From the NCBI GenBank assembly GCA_033557465.1, contig CM066032.1, forward strand, positions 1,317,418,025 to 1,317,482,024: a stretch of 64,000 nt of DNA, given 5' to 3'. Every line of letters starts with the position of its first letter. Within the stretch, counting starts at the first letter, position 1. The notes under the pieces were generated by a model, which saw only the letters and a program-made list of their open reading frames with translations, searched no databases and was not told the origin of the DNA. The position numbers and the translations under genes are program-made. Positions 55,261-64,000 of this stretch are shown here, in pieces. The DNA is from Ichthyophis bannanicus (Eukaryota; Chordata; Amphibia; Gymnophiona; Ichthyophiidae).

Positions 55261-56183
55261 TCACATATCATACATTGGCACAGATGAGTCTTTCAATAAG
55301 GCACTATCATGAGAATGCTTATTCCCTTGCTGCCATTCACTATTATAGATAGGGTCTGGATCAGTGTTCATACCTGAGCCTCTCCTGCTATCATAATTCC
55401 TCTCTGTATAGCCTGGCCAGTATGTAATCCAGTTCTGATGTCCAGCCTTCCAATCTTGATCCCTGGACACTGGATCTCCTCTCACATACCTTCTGGCCTT
55501 GGTCTGAAAGTCCCTTCCACGTGCAGTCTTCTCTCTCCCAGGTAGCCACTGGTGATTCCTATCTCTGCCAATCCATTCCTCTGGCTGACTCCAGTCCAAT
55601 GGACTCTGCTGGCATTTGGAATACCTCCCAGTATAGGTACTGCCTTGGAATCTCCCAGACCCTCCAATGGCCTTTCTTCTCTTCCTTCCAGAGAGTTTCC
55701 TTCTTTCTCTATCCGCTTGGCTGGCTTCTGCTTCTCCAGGTGATGCTTAAACCTGTAGCTGGACTGGAGCTTGTAGCCGTTGCTGTCTCTGTCTTTGAAG
55801 CTCTTTCTGTAGCTGTTATCTGTAGAATAAGCTCTATTCTTATTCTGTCCTAATGTGTGCTCCTCCCTAACACAGCGCAGCTGTGTTGAATCAGGCCCTG
55901 CCCTTTGAGATGAGTGCTTAGGGATTACCTCATAGCTCTCTTGATTGCACACACATTTTCTCACTTCAGCCCCTCTCATGGCTGCTGGAAACCTGGTGCA
56001 TTCTGGGACTGGTAGTCTTTTATGTGAAAACTCTGTTTTCTTGCTTCTACCAGAACTGACAGGTTGCTTGTTCAGAGTCACATCATCTTTTCTATAGCGC
56101 CTACCTGAGCTATGATAAGCTTCCTTATCACAGTACACATTTACTTTTAGATTTGCAGAGCCTAGTCTTCTACCTAAGGCCAT
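55261..56183 (-). pseudogene. Unidentified basic low-complexity ORF, copy B
   Basis: Two overlapping minus-strand frames (56183-55482, then 55599-55261) joined by a shift near 55550. Composition is like copy A: rich in R, K, S, G and aromatic residues, with blocks YHSSGRRYRKDDVTLNKQ, NRAYSTDNSYRKSFKDRDSN, then DRNHQWLPGREKTARGRDF, YWPGYTERNYDSRRGSGM, and last block LLKDSSVPMYDM. The ends of A (SPMYQITK) and B (VPMYDM) align, as does the DNA around both stops (CATTGG after a TATC/TGATA string). No domain recognised. The ATG at 56183 may be made by the junction with CR1-D. Possibly a Gag-like or accessory protein. Confidence 0.45.
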
Positions 56184-57725
56184 GGGACCAGATGGAATAC
56201 ATCCCAGGATAGGTTCTTGCAGGGCCGTTAAAGGATTTTTTTAATAGATCCTTTGAGACAGGACAAGTTTCACAGGAGAAGGGCTGATCTGGTACATTTT
56301 CACAAAAGCGGTAACAGGGAAGAAGTGACAAACTACAGCCAGCCTTACCTCAGTGGTGGGAAAAAATAATGGAGGCGATCCTGAAAGAGTGAATAGTTGA
56401 TTTTCTCAAAACCAACAGGTTAGAGGATCTGAGGAAACATGGTTTTACAAAGTACGATCTTGCCAAAACAAATCTGATTGAGTGCTTTGATTGGGTGACC
56501 AGAGAACTAGATCAAGGGCATGCGATTGATGTGATCTACCTAGATTCCAGCAAAGCCTTTGATACTGTTCCTCATAGGAGGCTTATCAATAAACTCAACA
56601 GCTTGGGGATGGGTCCCTAGGTGGTGAACCAGATCAGAAATTGGTTAACTAACAGATGACAGAAGGTGATGGTAAACGGAACACACTCGGATGAAAGGAA
56701 GGTGATTAGCAGTATGCCCCAGGGTTCAGTCCTGGGACTGGTACAGTTCAATGTATTTGTTAGCGATATTGCTGAAAGACTGAATGGAAAAATCTGTCTT
56801 TTTGCAGATAACACAAAAATTTGCAACAGAGTGGACTCCCCTGAGAGAGTGTAGAACATGAGGAAAGATCTACAAAAGTTGGAAGAATGGTCTAATGCTT
56901 GTCAGTTAAGATTTAATGTGAAGACGTGCAGTTTCATGCAATTGGGAAGTAGAAATCCAAGGGAACTGTATGTGATAGGGGGCAAGAGCATGGTGAACAC
57001 AGACCAGGAGAAGGACCTCGGAGTGATTGTCTCTGAGGATCTCAAAGTGGCGAAGCAGTGTGACAAGGTGATGGCAAAAGCCAGAAGGATGCTGGGTTGC
57101 ATACAAAGAGGAAATTACCAGCAGAAGGAAGAGGTATTAATGCCACTGTACAAATCACTGGTGAGGCCTCACTTGGAATAGTGTGTTCAGTTTTGGATAC
57201 CATATCTCGCAAAGGATATAAAAAAGAGTGAAAACAGTTCAGAGGAAGGCAACCACAATGATTTGGAGCCTGTGTCAGAAGACTTATGAGAAGAGACTTG
57301 AAGACCTAAATATGTACACTCTGGAGGAGAGGAGGAACAGGGGAGACCTTTAAATACTTAAAGAGTATTAATGAACTAACAAACGTCTTCCAAAGATGGG
57401 GAAGCTGTAAAACTAGAGGGCATAACATGAAGCCGCAAGGGGGTAAATTGAAAGGCAATGTCAGGAAATACTTTTTCACTGAAAGGGTGGTGGATGCTTG
57501 GAATGCCATCCTGATGGAAGTGGTGGGGGCAAATTCAGTGACAAAATTCAAAATGGCATGGGGCAGACACAATGGATCCCTTTATAGCAACAGTATAAAA
57601 TCAAAATAAACATAACTATCTCAACAAATAGGGGTGACCTACATGGAGCGGTGGGCACACCCCTTATCAAAGGATTGGGGAGGATTGGGGACAGACTAGA
57701 TGGACCATGCTGGTCTTTATCTGTT
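56175..57725 (+). mobile_element. CR1-D LINE, 5'-truncated; 3' tip displaced by PLE
   Basis: It starts inside RT at GPDGIHPRI (about 56182). Blocks with stops between: DVIYLDSSKAFDTVPHRRLI (motif A, about 56530-56590), SSMPQGSVLGLVQFNVFVSD, CLFADNTKICNRVD (FADD changed to FADN, about 56800), QEKDLGVIVSEDLKVAKQC, MAKARRMLGCIQRG, LYKSLVRPHLE, and C-terminal KGNVRKYFFTERVVDAWNA (57450-57510). The 3' UTR reads GACTAGATGGACCATGCTGGTC and is interrupted at 57725 by the PLE. Its last bases (GTCATATGCTATTTATT) resume at 59924. The same subfamily as CR1-B. Confidence 0.85.
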
Positions 57726-58221
57726 AAACTATAATGTTGTCACTTTCCAGAGCTTTTATGCTATGTAGCTACAAATGTGGTCAGCTCTACTTCTAACCTT
57801 ATGCAGTTATGACTGATGATGCCTATAGCACCTCTCTACCGAACTCAACTGAATGCAATTGATATTTTCTTAGCGACCGGGTCTCAGACTTGTTAGGCTA
57901 TTCACTGAACCTTCTTATATGGTGCAGTAGAAAATGCCGTTAGTACATCAATGACCCGTTTTTGTCGCTGAACATATTTTTTTCTTTTATGCCTTGTCGG
58001 CTTAATACCATATCAAGTTGCTGTAAACATTCAAGTTTTTATCATAAAGGTTACTTATCTTGATTACTGATTGCACCGCAGACAATACTTTCTCTTGTCC
58101 ATTGGACTATACTGGATGGCAGGACTTCGTATTGTATGGCAGGACTTCGTATTGTATCTCAAGCAGTGCTTATCTCTTCTTGTTACAAAACTGTAAACGG
58201 TACTCCCAACGCACGATCTTG

Positions 58222-58256
58222 GCGCCGTAGCATTTCACAAGTATTGTTTCTTCAGG
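58222..58256 (-). ncRNA. Hammerhead-ribozyme-like core, minus PLE copy
   Basis: On the minus strand: CTGAAGA, a 4-bp helix with a triloop (ACAA-TAC-TTGT), then GAAA and a short second helix TGC-TACG-GCG. The invariant core CUGANGA...GAAA is met. The U expected before the cleavage base is C, and I see no helix I, so it is probably inactive. Confidence 0.35.
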
Positions 58257-58501
58257 GGAATGCCTTGATGAAACAAAAGCATCTGTCAAATATCGCATTG
58301 TGTTGGAGTGAGAGAAACTTAATATGATCCATAGTTCAGTCATAATACTAACACACCCGTGAATGGAAGTTACTTACGGCTTTCTTAGGTAGGTTTTCAA
58401 CTTTAAAAACGCCGCGCATGCGGGAGAGAGCCCTGTTCGGGGATTTAAATTTCTACTGAAAAGATCATGTGAAGTAATACTCTCCATTCATTGGTGGAAC
58501 T

Positions 58502-59064
58502 TTATGAACAAGCGCCCCATTCGATAGATGTGTTTAAGCCTTTGGGGCTTATGATGTCTAACTGGAAAATCCATTTTTGTTCCCGATGTAACAATGTTTG
58601 ATCTTTGGATTTACCTTTTTCTCCTTGGGTAACTTGATCTATACAAAAACATCGTAATGTTGTGAAAGAGTGACTTTGTTCAATACAATGTTGCACTATC
58701 GGGGCTTGTAACACTTTGCAATGTAATCTGCTGTGATGCTTCCTCATCCGAATTTGAAAACTGCGGATGGTTTTGCCTATGTACAGCAACGAACACGGGC
58801 ACACTACAATATACCACATAGGTGGAGACACATGAAGTTCGGTGCCTGAACCGGTAAGTTTTCCCTTGGTGTGTTAATTCTTGCAGTTCCAAAGTTATAT
58901 CGCATATGGTGCATGTTCCGCATTTATAATGACCGGCCATATCTGCTGTAGTCTCAAGCGGGTATGATCGTAATGCTGTGGGGCTCAGGATTTCTTTTAA
59001 ATTTGTGTGTCTTTGCCATACACACTGGATACACTGATTCTCTGGTCCTGGGGTGCTGAGGAAA
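58502..59064 (-). pseudogene. PLE GIY-YIG endonuclease domain, frameshifted
   Basis: From 59064: PENQCIQCVWQRHTNLKEIL, then ADMAGHYKCGTCTICDITLE, the Cys-rich stretch that precedes GIY-YIG in Penelope proteins. A shift near 58810 leads to MWYIVVCPCSLLYIGKTIRS (GIY-YIG core, here VYIV...LYIG) and FQIRMRKHHSRLH with the catalytic Arg region. The C-terminal end reads EQKWIFQLDIISPKGLNTSI and stops at 58502. The PLE reverse transcriptase upstream is absent. The enzyme would cut target DNA to prime cDNA synthesis. The plus copy repeats only the last 30 or so codons (59095-59190). Confidence 0.85.
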
Positions 59065-59441
59065 CAAGTTACCAAGGAGAAAAGGTAAATCCAAAGATCA
59101 AACATTGTTACATAGAGAACAAAAATGGATTTTCCAGTTAGACACCATAAGCCCCAAAGGCTTAAACACATCTATCGAATGGGGCGCTTGTTCATAAAGT
59201 TCCACCAATGAATGGAAAGTATTACTTCACATGATCTTTTCAGTAGAAATTTAAATCCCCGAACAGGGTTCTATCCCGCATGCGCGGCGTTTTTAGAGTT
59301 GAAAACCTACCGAAGAAAGCCGTAAGTAACTTCCATTCACGGGTGTTAGTATTATGACTGAACTATGGATCATATTAAGTTTCTCTCACTCCAACACATT
59401 GCGATATTTGACAGATGCTTTTGTTTCATCAAGGCATTCCC

Positions 59442-59476
59442 CTGAAGATACAATACTTGTGAAACGCTACGGCGCC
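59442..59476 (+). ncRNA. Hammerhead-ribozyme-like core, plus PLE copy
   Basis: CTGAAGA (59442-59448), helix ACAA/TTGT (59450-59453 and 59457-59460), GAAA (59461-59464), helix CGC/GCG (59465-59467 and 59472-59474). The same motif as in the minus copy, with one helix pair better matched here. PLEs elsewhere carry hammerheads in their terminal repeats. Activity is doubtful for the reasons given for the other copy. Confidence 0.35.
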
Positions 59477-59936
59477 AAGATCGTGCGTTGGGAGTACCGT
59501 TTACAGTTTTGTAACAAGAAGAGATAAGCATTGCTTGAGATACAATACAAAGTCATGCCATACAATTCGAAGTCCTGCCATCCAGTATAGTCCAATGGAC
59601 AAGAGAAAGTATTGTCTGCGGTGCAATCAGTAATCAAGATAAGTAATCTTTACGATAAAAATTTGAATGTTTACAGCAACTTGATATGGTATTAAGCCGA
59701 CAAGGCATAAAAGAAAAAAATATGTTCAGCGACAAAAACGGGTCATTGATGTACTAACGGCATTTTCTACTGCACCATATTAGAAGGTTCAGTGAATAGC
59801 CTAACAAGTCTGAGACCCGGTCGCTAAGAAAATATCAATTGCATTCAGTTGAGTTCAGTAGAGAAGTGCTATAGGCATCATCAGTCATAACTGCATAAGG
59901 TTAGAAGTAGGTCTTTATCTGTTGTCATATGCTATT

Positions 59937-60005
59937 TATTTATTTAAAAGGATTTCTATACCGCTTTATCCTTAAATCATAGCGGTTTAAAGTATAACAG
60001 AGGTG
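59937..60005 (-). mobile_element. L2-type 3' tail fragment
   Basis: TTTATTTATTTAAAAGG, then TTTCTATACCGCTTTATCC and ATAGCGGTTTAAAGTATAAC: the reverse complement of the L2 tails in the window. No coding part is seen. Confidence 0.55.
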
Positions 60006-60597
60006 CTACTTTAAATGAGTGGTGGGGGAGCAAGCAGGGGAATATTGCAGTGTAGCTCTGTACAATGTAGACATGCTATGTTGCTATGTTAAAATTTAAA
60101 AGTTTTAAATTCTCTTTTTGGGTCTCATGTACAAAGTGTGCGGTACCTTCACAAAAGTGTGCTTTGCCTAAAAAGTCACAAAAATCATGCCATTTGAAAT
60201 TTTTGTCTGTTTACAGGCATTTTGCACTATTTTTTATGAGATGTACACTTTTGCAAAGTCACTTTGAAAAGGTACACTTCAGTGTAATAAACTTTAAGGC
60301 AAAGTTTAACTGAACCTCATTATCTGTCACATTAGCAGTTAAGACGGGGTACATACAGCATGTTAATAGTAATTTACAGTTCCTTTCCATTCTGCATTAA
60401 TTCTCTGTTAATGTGAAAATTACTGTGGATTGATTTATAAGTATTACTGTTAACTATTAGTATTTAGTACATGCTAATTGCCATGTTAGCAGCTAACAAA
60501 GCTTTATAAATGTATCTCTATACAAACTTAACACAATAACACTCTTAATTGGATTGCACCAGTTTCAGAAAGGCTGGGCTCATATCACTGGATGGCC

Positions 60598-62332
60598 TTT
60601 GAGGTATATTTATTAAAGCCCATTAGGCTTCTGCAGCTAACATGGCATTTTTGTGTAAATACAATTTGCGATCCACAAGTATCAAGACTTGTTGTGTAGT
60701 TATATAACAATACGTCACACCACGATGCTATTAAGCATGCAGTGACCTAGTTATGTGCTCTGCTGGTGCAGAGTGTAGTGTAACTGCAGCACACTTGTAC
60801 TTTTTTTTAATCATGTGATGTTTGGTATTGCATAAAAGCAGTTCGTCAGATTTACAAGTGAAAAATTGAACAGCGAATTTGCATTAAATTCTGCCTGAAA
60901 CTTTGAGATTCATGAAAAGAGACATGATAAGTTACAGCAAGTGTATGTTGATGAATGCATGAGCCATGCTTGAGTTTATGACTGGTACAAACATTTCTAA
61001 GAGTGCCGCTAAAGTGTTGACAGTGACAAACGTTCTGGAAGGCCGTCCATGAGATGAAATGAAGACAAAGTTGAAGTAGCACATATCGCAGTACACTCAA
61101 ATTGTTGATTGACTATCAGGAGATTGCAAAGGACATGCCATCAGTTTCAGGTCAGTACAGCCCATTCTTACTTTCTATTTTGGGATGAGACATGTGTCTG
61201 CAAAATTTGTGCCGAAACTCTTGACCTCTGACCAAAAGAAGATTGACTGTCTGCACCCAGGGAGCTTTGGAATGCATTGAAAACGACTCAGATTTCATCA
61301 AAAAGATTATTACTAGTGATGAATTATGGTTTTATGGTTATGACCCAGAAACTAAGGCTCAGTCCTCACAATGGAAGACTCCAATCTCTCCCAGACCAAG
61401 AAAGCCCGTCAAGTGAGGAGCAATGTTAAGGTCATGCTCACAGATTTCTTTGATTACCAGGATATCGTTCATCATGCATATGCACCGAAAGGCCAAACTA
61501 CCAAAAAGGAGTACTACGTCCAAGTTCTGTCTCGTTTGAGAGATGCAGTTCCTCGTAAGAGGCCAGAGTATCATAGGAAAGGTGAATGGTTGTTTCATCA
61601 TGATAACGCCCAGGCTACGCATTACATCTTGTCCAGCAGTTCTTGGCCAAACACCAAATCGAGCAAGTCTGTCAGCCTCCATACTCACCTGACCTCCCAC
61701 CCTGTGACTTTTTCTTGTTTCCAAAACTAAAATTACCACTGAAAAGAAGGAGATTCGATGACTGGGAGACTATTAAGCAAAATTCTACGCAAGCAGCAGC
61801 TTTACAGCATAACTAAAGAGGCATTTCAAAATTGTTTTCCAGCAGTGGCAGGAACGCTGGAGGAAGTGTGTTTTATTGGAAGGGGCACTATTTTGAAGGA
61901 GACTGTCATTGTTATATTGCTTGTATTATTGTACAAGTCCTGATACTTTTTGATCGCAGCTTGTAGTGCCACATTAGCTGTAAATGTGGTGCACTATCTG
62001 TTCAAGGCATGGACAGCATTTCCCCAGCAGATAATGCACCAAAATCGCAGAGAGCGCAGCCAGGTAGTACCGTAGATGCACACAAAGCCACCCCGTTGAG
62101 GTGGTGCTATCTGCAAAAGCAATGTTTGCAGCTTTGACAGTTACTACACGCTGGTGACTCCTGCGGTAACTGAGTATTGCAGACATGGCCTCTCTCTACC
62201 CATTTTCCATCTACACTGGCAGTTAACAAGTTTTGTGCAGATAGCACAGAAAATTGCGCTGTTAACATGGCTGGATAGCATGCACTATCTGCTGTGTTAA
62301 CAGGTTACGCGGCTTAGTAAGCATGCCCCTTA
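60598..62332. mobile_element. TIR element of the TTTATTAAA family, holding a mariner relic
   Basis: The left end GAGGTATATTTATTAAAGCC (60601) and right end GGCTTAGTAAGCATGCCCCTT (about 62311-62331) are imperfect inverted repeats, like those of the MITE at 43439. The right inner part (61970-62310) is rich in GCACTATCTG-type repeats. The mariner relic lies inside. Whether both ends belong to one element is inferred. Confidence 0.4.
60840..61965 (+). pseudogene. Mariner-type transposase relic
   Basis: Pieces of one transposase in shifting frames: VYDWYKHF and DKRSGRPSM (N-terminal HTH region, 60970-61060), HPREL-like linker, ALKTTQISSKRLLLVMN-like region (61280-61325), MVVSS*-type decayed VFHHDNA region (61590-61615, WLFHHDNAQATH in frame), then QPPYSPDLPPCDFFLFPKLK (61675-61735) and the C-terminal block RRFDDWETIKQNS and ...YFEGD. 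The DFFLFPKLK and HHDNA blocks hold two of the three DDD residues. Many stops. The terminal repeat at the right is GATACTTTTTGATCGCAGCTTG (about 61940). Confidence 0.8.
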
Positions 62333-63607
62333 AAGTAGCTACTATATTTTAAATTGGGACAGCCAGTAAAAATTTCTCAATATAGGACTCATGAATGTTC
62401 TAAAAAAGGGTTAGCAATAGGGAAGTGCATAAAAAAATGGTTTAGCATTGCTATTTATTTTATTTCAAGTCTATTTATTTATTTATTTTGCTTTATTTCC
62501 TTTTCATTTCTTTCCCTCTTTTTACATTTTTTTGGCTTGCTATTTACAATAGTGGGAATCATTTTATAGGAAGCTTACGGATGTATACTATACAGCAGCA
62601 CTCTTTGATCCACTCATTTGCAGCACCTGCTGGCACGCCCACTGGAGAAAGAGGTAGGCCCAATGCATGGAAACATTCATGAGTCGTGTGGCATGCAAAT
62701 GAATGTAAGGCAGATCATGAATATTAAAATGGAGTAGTACCTTGATAAATAATGCAGTCCACATAATTCCATGAAAGTTAATTAAACTTTAAAAAGCGAC
62801 TAATGGCCAAAGATATTTGAAGATACATGTAGCCCTAAGGTAAAAGTCCCTATCACCAAAATCCTTGAGGGCAACAAAAATCTGGGCATCATGTCCCGAA
62901 CCTCTAATGGAGTAACTGTAAAGCTTTTTCTCCCCCCCCCCCTCCAAGATCGTTCTGCCATACCACTTACTTACAAAGTGAAGTTCTAGTTTCAGAGGCA
63001 GGAACAATGTACAATCACTCCAGTCCAATCAGCATCAAATTTCAGAACAGTATAAATTGACCTAAAACTTCCCTTCACCCTGTATGTGAAGGACAAAGGG
63101 AAACTGAGTCAACTATCACACCAGCATCTAGAATTCTGTCACAATCAGAGATTTGCATAATTTCCTTTTTTAATGCTTTATTTATAACAATCAAGACAAG
63201 AAAACAAGAAAATGATGTTGCAGGAAATAAAACAAGTTGAAAAGTAAGTCTTATAGGGTAACACAATGGCACATGTCCCTTTTGTCCGTTTCTGGAAATG
63301 ATGGGAAGAGATATGCTAAAGCTATAGTGTATTTTGTAAGATTAGAAATAACACATGATAAAATGGAACAAAAAAGTGCCTCTTTACTGTAGCTTTAAAA
63401 ATGGCATTTAGTTTTAAAAATGACAGTGGTGAGATTGATACCCTACTAAAAACTTACCCCTGATTTTCCAACAATTTTTGGAATTGCATGCAGCTGTTAA
63501 GGTATTACAGACTTTGTTAAAATTTAAATATCAGTTTTGCTAGTTCTGATAACATCCAAAAATTAAGGTGTTTCAAAGCTTTTTATGTAGAAAGAATAGT
63601 TAGCCTA
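62333..63607. other. Unassigned AT-rich sequence
   Basis: No gene or named repeat recognised. There is a T-rich, L2-tail-like stretch at about 62453-62490 and a C-run near 62933-62942. Confidence 0.4.
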
Positions 63608-63758
63608 ACTAAAGGCCCCTTTTACTAAAGCCTACAAAGAATTTGCAGTTAACGCATCAAACAAACGCACGTCAATTGCAAAGCCTCTGCGTTATCTGTC
63701 GGGGGGCATGACCAGTACTTGTATATTCCCAGCAGATAACAAGTAGTAATGGTCTACT
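63608..63758. repeat. One-sided TTTACTAAA-type repeat fragment
   Basis: CTAAAGGCCCCTTTTACTAAAGCC followed by GTTAACGCATC and GCGTTATCTG resembles one arm of the palindromic TTTACTAAA family (compare 43439 and 62300). The other arm is not seen; the hAT MITE follows at once. Confidence 0.45.
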
Positions 63759-63890
63759 CCAAGGGTCTCCAATTCTGGTCCTGGAGGGCCGCAAAACAGT
63801 CAGGTTTTCAGGATGACCCCAATGAATATGCATGAGACATATATGCATGTACTGCCCCCACTGCATATTCATTAGGGACATCCAGGACCT
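63759..63890. mobile_element. Palindromic hAT MITE, copy 2, shortened right arm
   Basis: The left arm GGTCTCCAATTCTGGTCCTGGAGG, then CAGTCAGGTTTTCAGGATG, the centre CATGAGACATATATGCATGTAC, and a shortened right arm (CATATTCATTAGGGACATCC). An 8-bp direct repeat GGTCTACT (63751-63758 and 63891-63898) bounds it. The same family as 31623-31816. Confidence 0.8.
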
Positions 63891-63923
63891 GGTCTACTCG
63901 AATGTGTGTTCTACAAAGGCAAG

Positions 63924-64000
63924 TTTATTTATTTATTTTACATTCTCTTATATACCGTGCTATTCTGTATCAGTGCAGTTTACATTGAACAAACTGAAAT
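63924..64000 (-). mobile_element. L2/SINE tail, cut by the window end
   Basis: On the minus strand: ATTTCAGTTTGTTCAATGTAAACTGCACTGATACAGAATAGCACGG followed by TATATAAGAGAATGTAAAATAAATAAATA, nearly identical to the tail of the CORE-SINE at 30670-30762. The body lies beyond the window, so it may be the SINE or the L2. Confidence 0.75.

Larger units (their letters stand above)
57726..59909. mobile_element. Penelope-like element: two 5'-truncated copies head to head
   Basis: Two copies of one element face away from each other. The minus copy runs 59064 to 57787, the plus copy 59065 to 59910. Their shared part forms 850/846-bp inverted arms (57787-58636 and 59065-59910), more than 90% alike by eye. 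Only the minus copy has the single-copy middle (58637-59064) with the N-terminal part of the GIY-YIG region. A 61-base extension (57726-57786) lies outside the left arm. A 14-bp direct repeat GGTCTTTATCTGTT (57712-57725 and 59910-59923) bounds the whole, so the pair entered as one unit, as is known for PLEs. Confidence 0.82.

Noticed and set aside
57787..57830. CTGATGA near the outer end of the PLE arm as a hammerhead core
   Set aside because: A TGC/GCA mini-helix follows, but GAAA is missing at the required place in both arms; the CTGAAGA motif further in is a better candidate.

Overview
This window looks like vertebrate nuclear DNA made almost entirely of transposable elements. I found no host protein gene, no rRNA or tRNA gene, and no bacterial or CRISPR-like feature. 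The mix is L1, CR1, L2, an R2/NeSL-type LINE, a Ngaro/DIRS tyrosine-recombinase retrotransposon, a Gmr1-like Ty3/gypsy element, Penelope-like elements (PLE), Tc1 and mariner transposons, hAT MITEs and a CORE-SINE. That mix points to an amphibian. The wording of the CR1 3' ends and of the palindromic hAT MITE is what I associate with caecilians, but this rests on memory and was not checked.

Layout. A broken gypsy relic (900-7725) has its integrase before its reverse transcriptase. It is split by L1-A (1111-7076), whose ORF1 is open and whose ORF2 is decayed and carries a hAT MITE. At 8051-10109 (minus) lies a TSD-bounded, ORF1-only 'half-L1' whose 5' end is an array of 139-bp monomers, each with a CRE palindrome and a TATA box. 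A Tc1 relic (10800-12506) has a fold-back PLE-like insertion in its terminal repeat. CR1-A (13650-17350, minus) and an L2 tail follow. A GC-rich Ngaro-like element (18665-24345) encodes Gag, RT-RNase H, tyrosine recombinase and an SGNH hydrolase. An unidentified LTR-like element with a basic, low-complexity ORF (24840-27365, minus) is split by an L2 copy and followed by CR1-B.

From 28.5 to 34.7 kb the sequence is mostly anonymous, with a MIR-like SINE, a run of hairpins and palindromic hAT MITEs. L1-B (34744-40749) is nearly intact: 13-bp perfect target-site duplications, poly(A), one frameshift in ORF1 and an open 1215-codon ORF2. An L2 copy sits in its 3' UTR. An R2/NeSL-type LINE relic occupies about 42.9-46.5 kb. 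CR1-C (47396-51930, minus) is near full length, with ORF1 esterase and ORF2. A long L2 copy (52680-55100, minus) lies next to a second copy of the unidentified ORF (55261-56183). CR1-D (from 56175, plus) is interrupted near its 3' end by a head-to-head PLE pair (57726-59909) with a GIY-YIG domain. The right end holds a mariner relic inside a TIR element, another hAT MITE and an L2/SINE tail.

The elements relate by nesting, not by a shared pathway: L1 into gypsy, hAT into L1, PLE-like into Tc1, L2 into L1-B and into the unidentified LTR element, PLE into CR1, mariner into a TIR element. Only L1-B and the half-L1 look young. Boundaries without a stated TSD are approximate to tens of bases.
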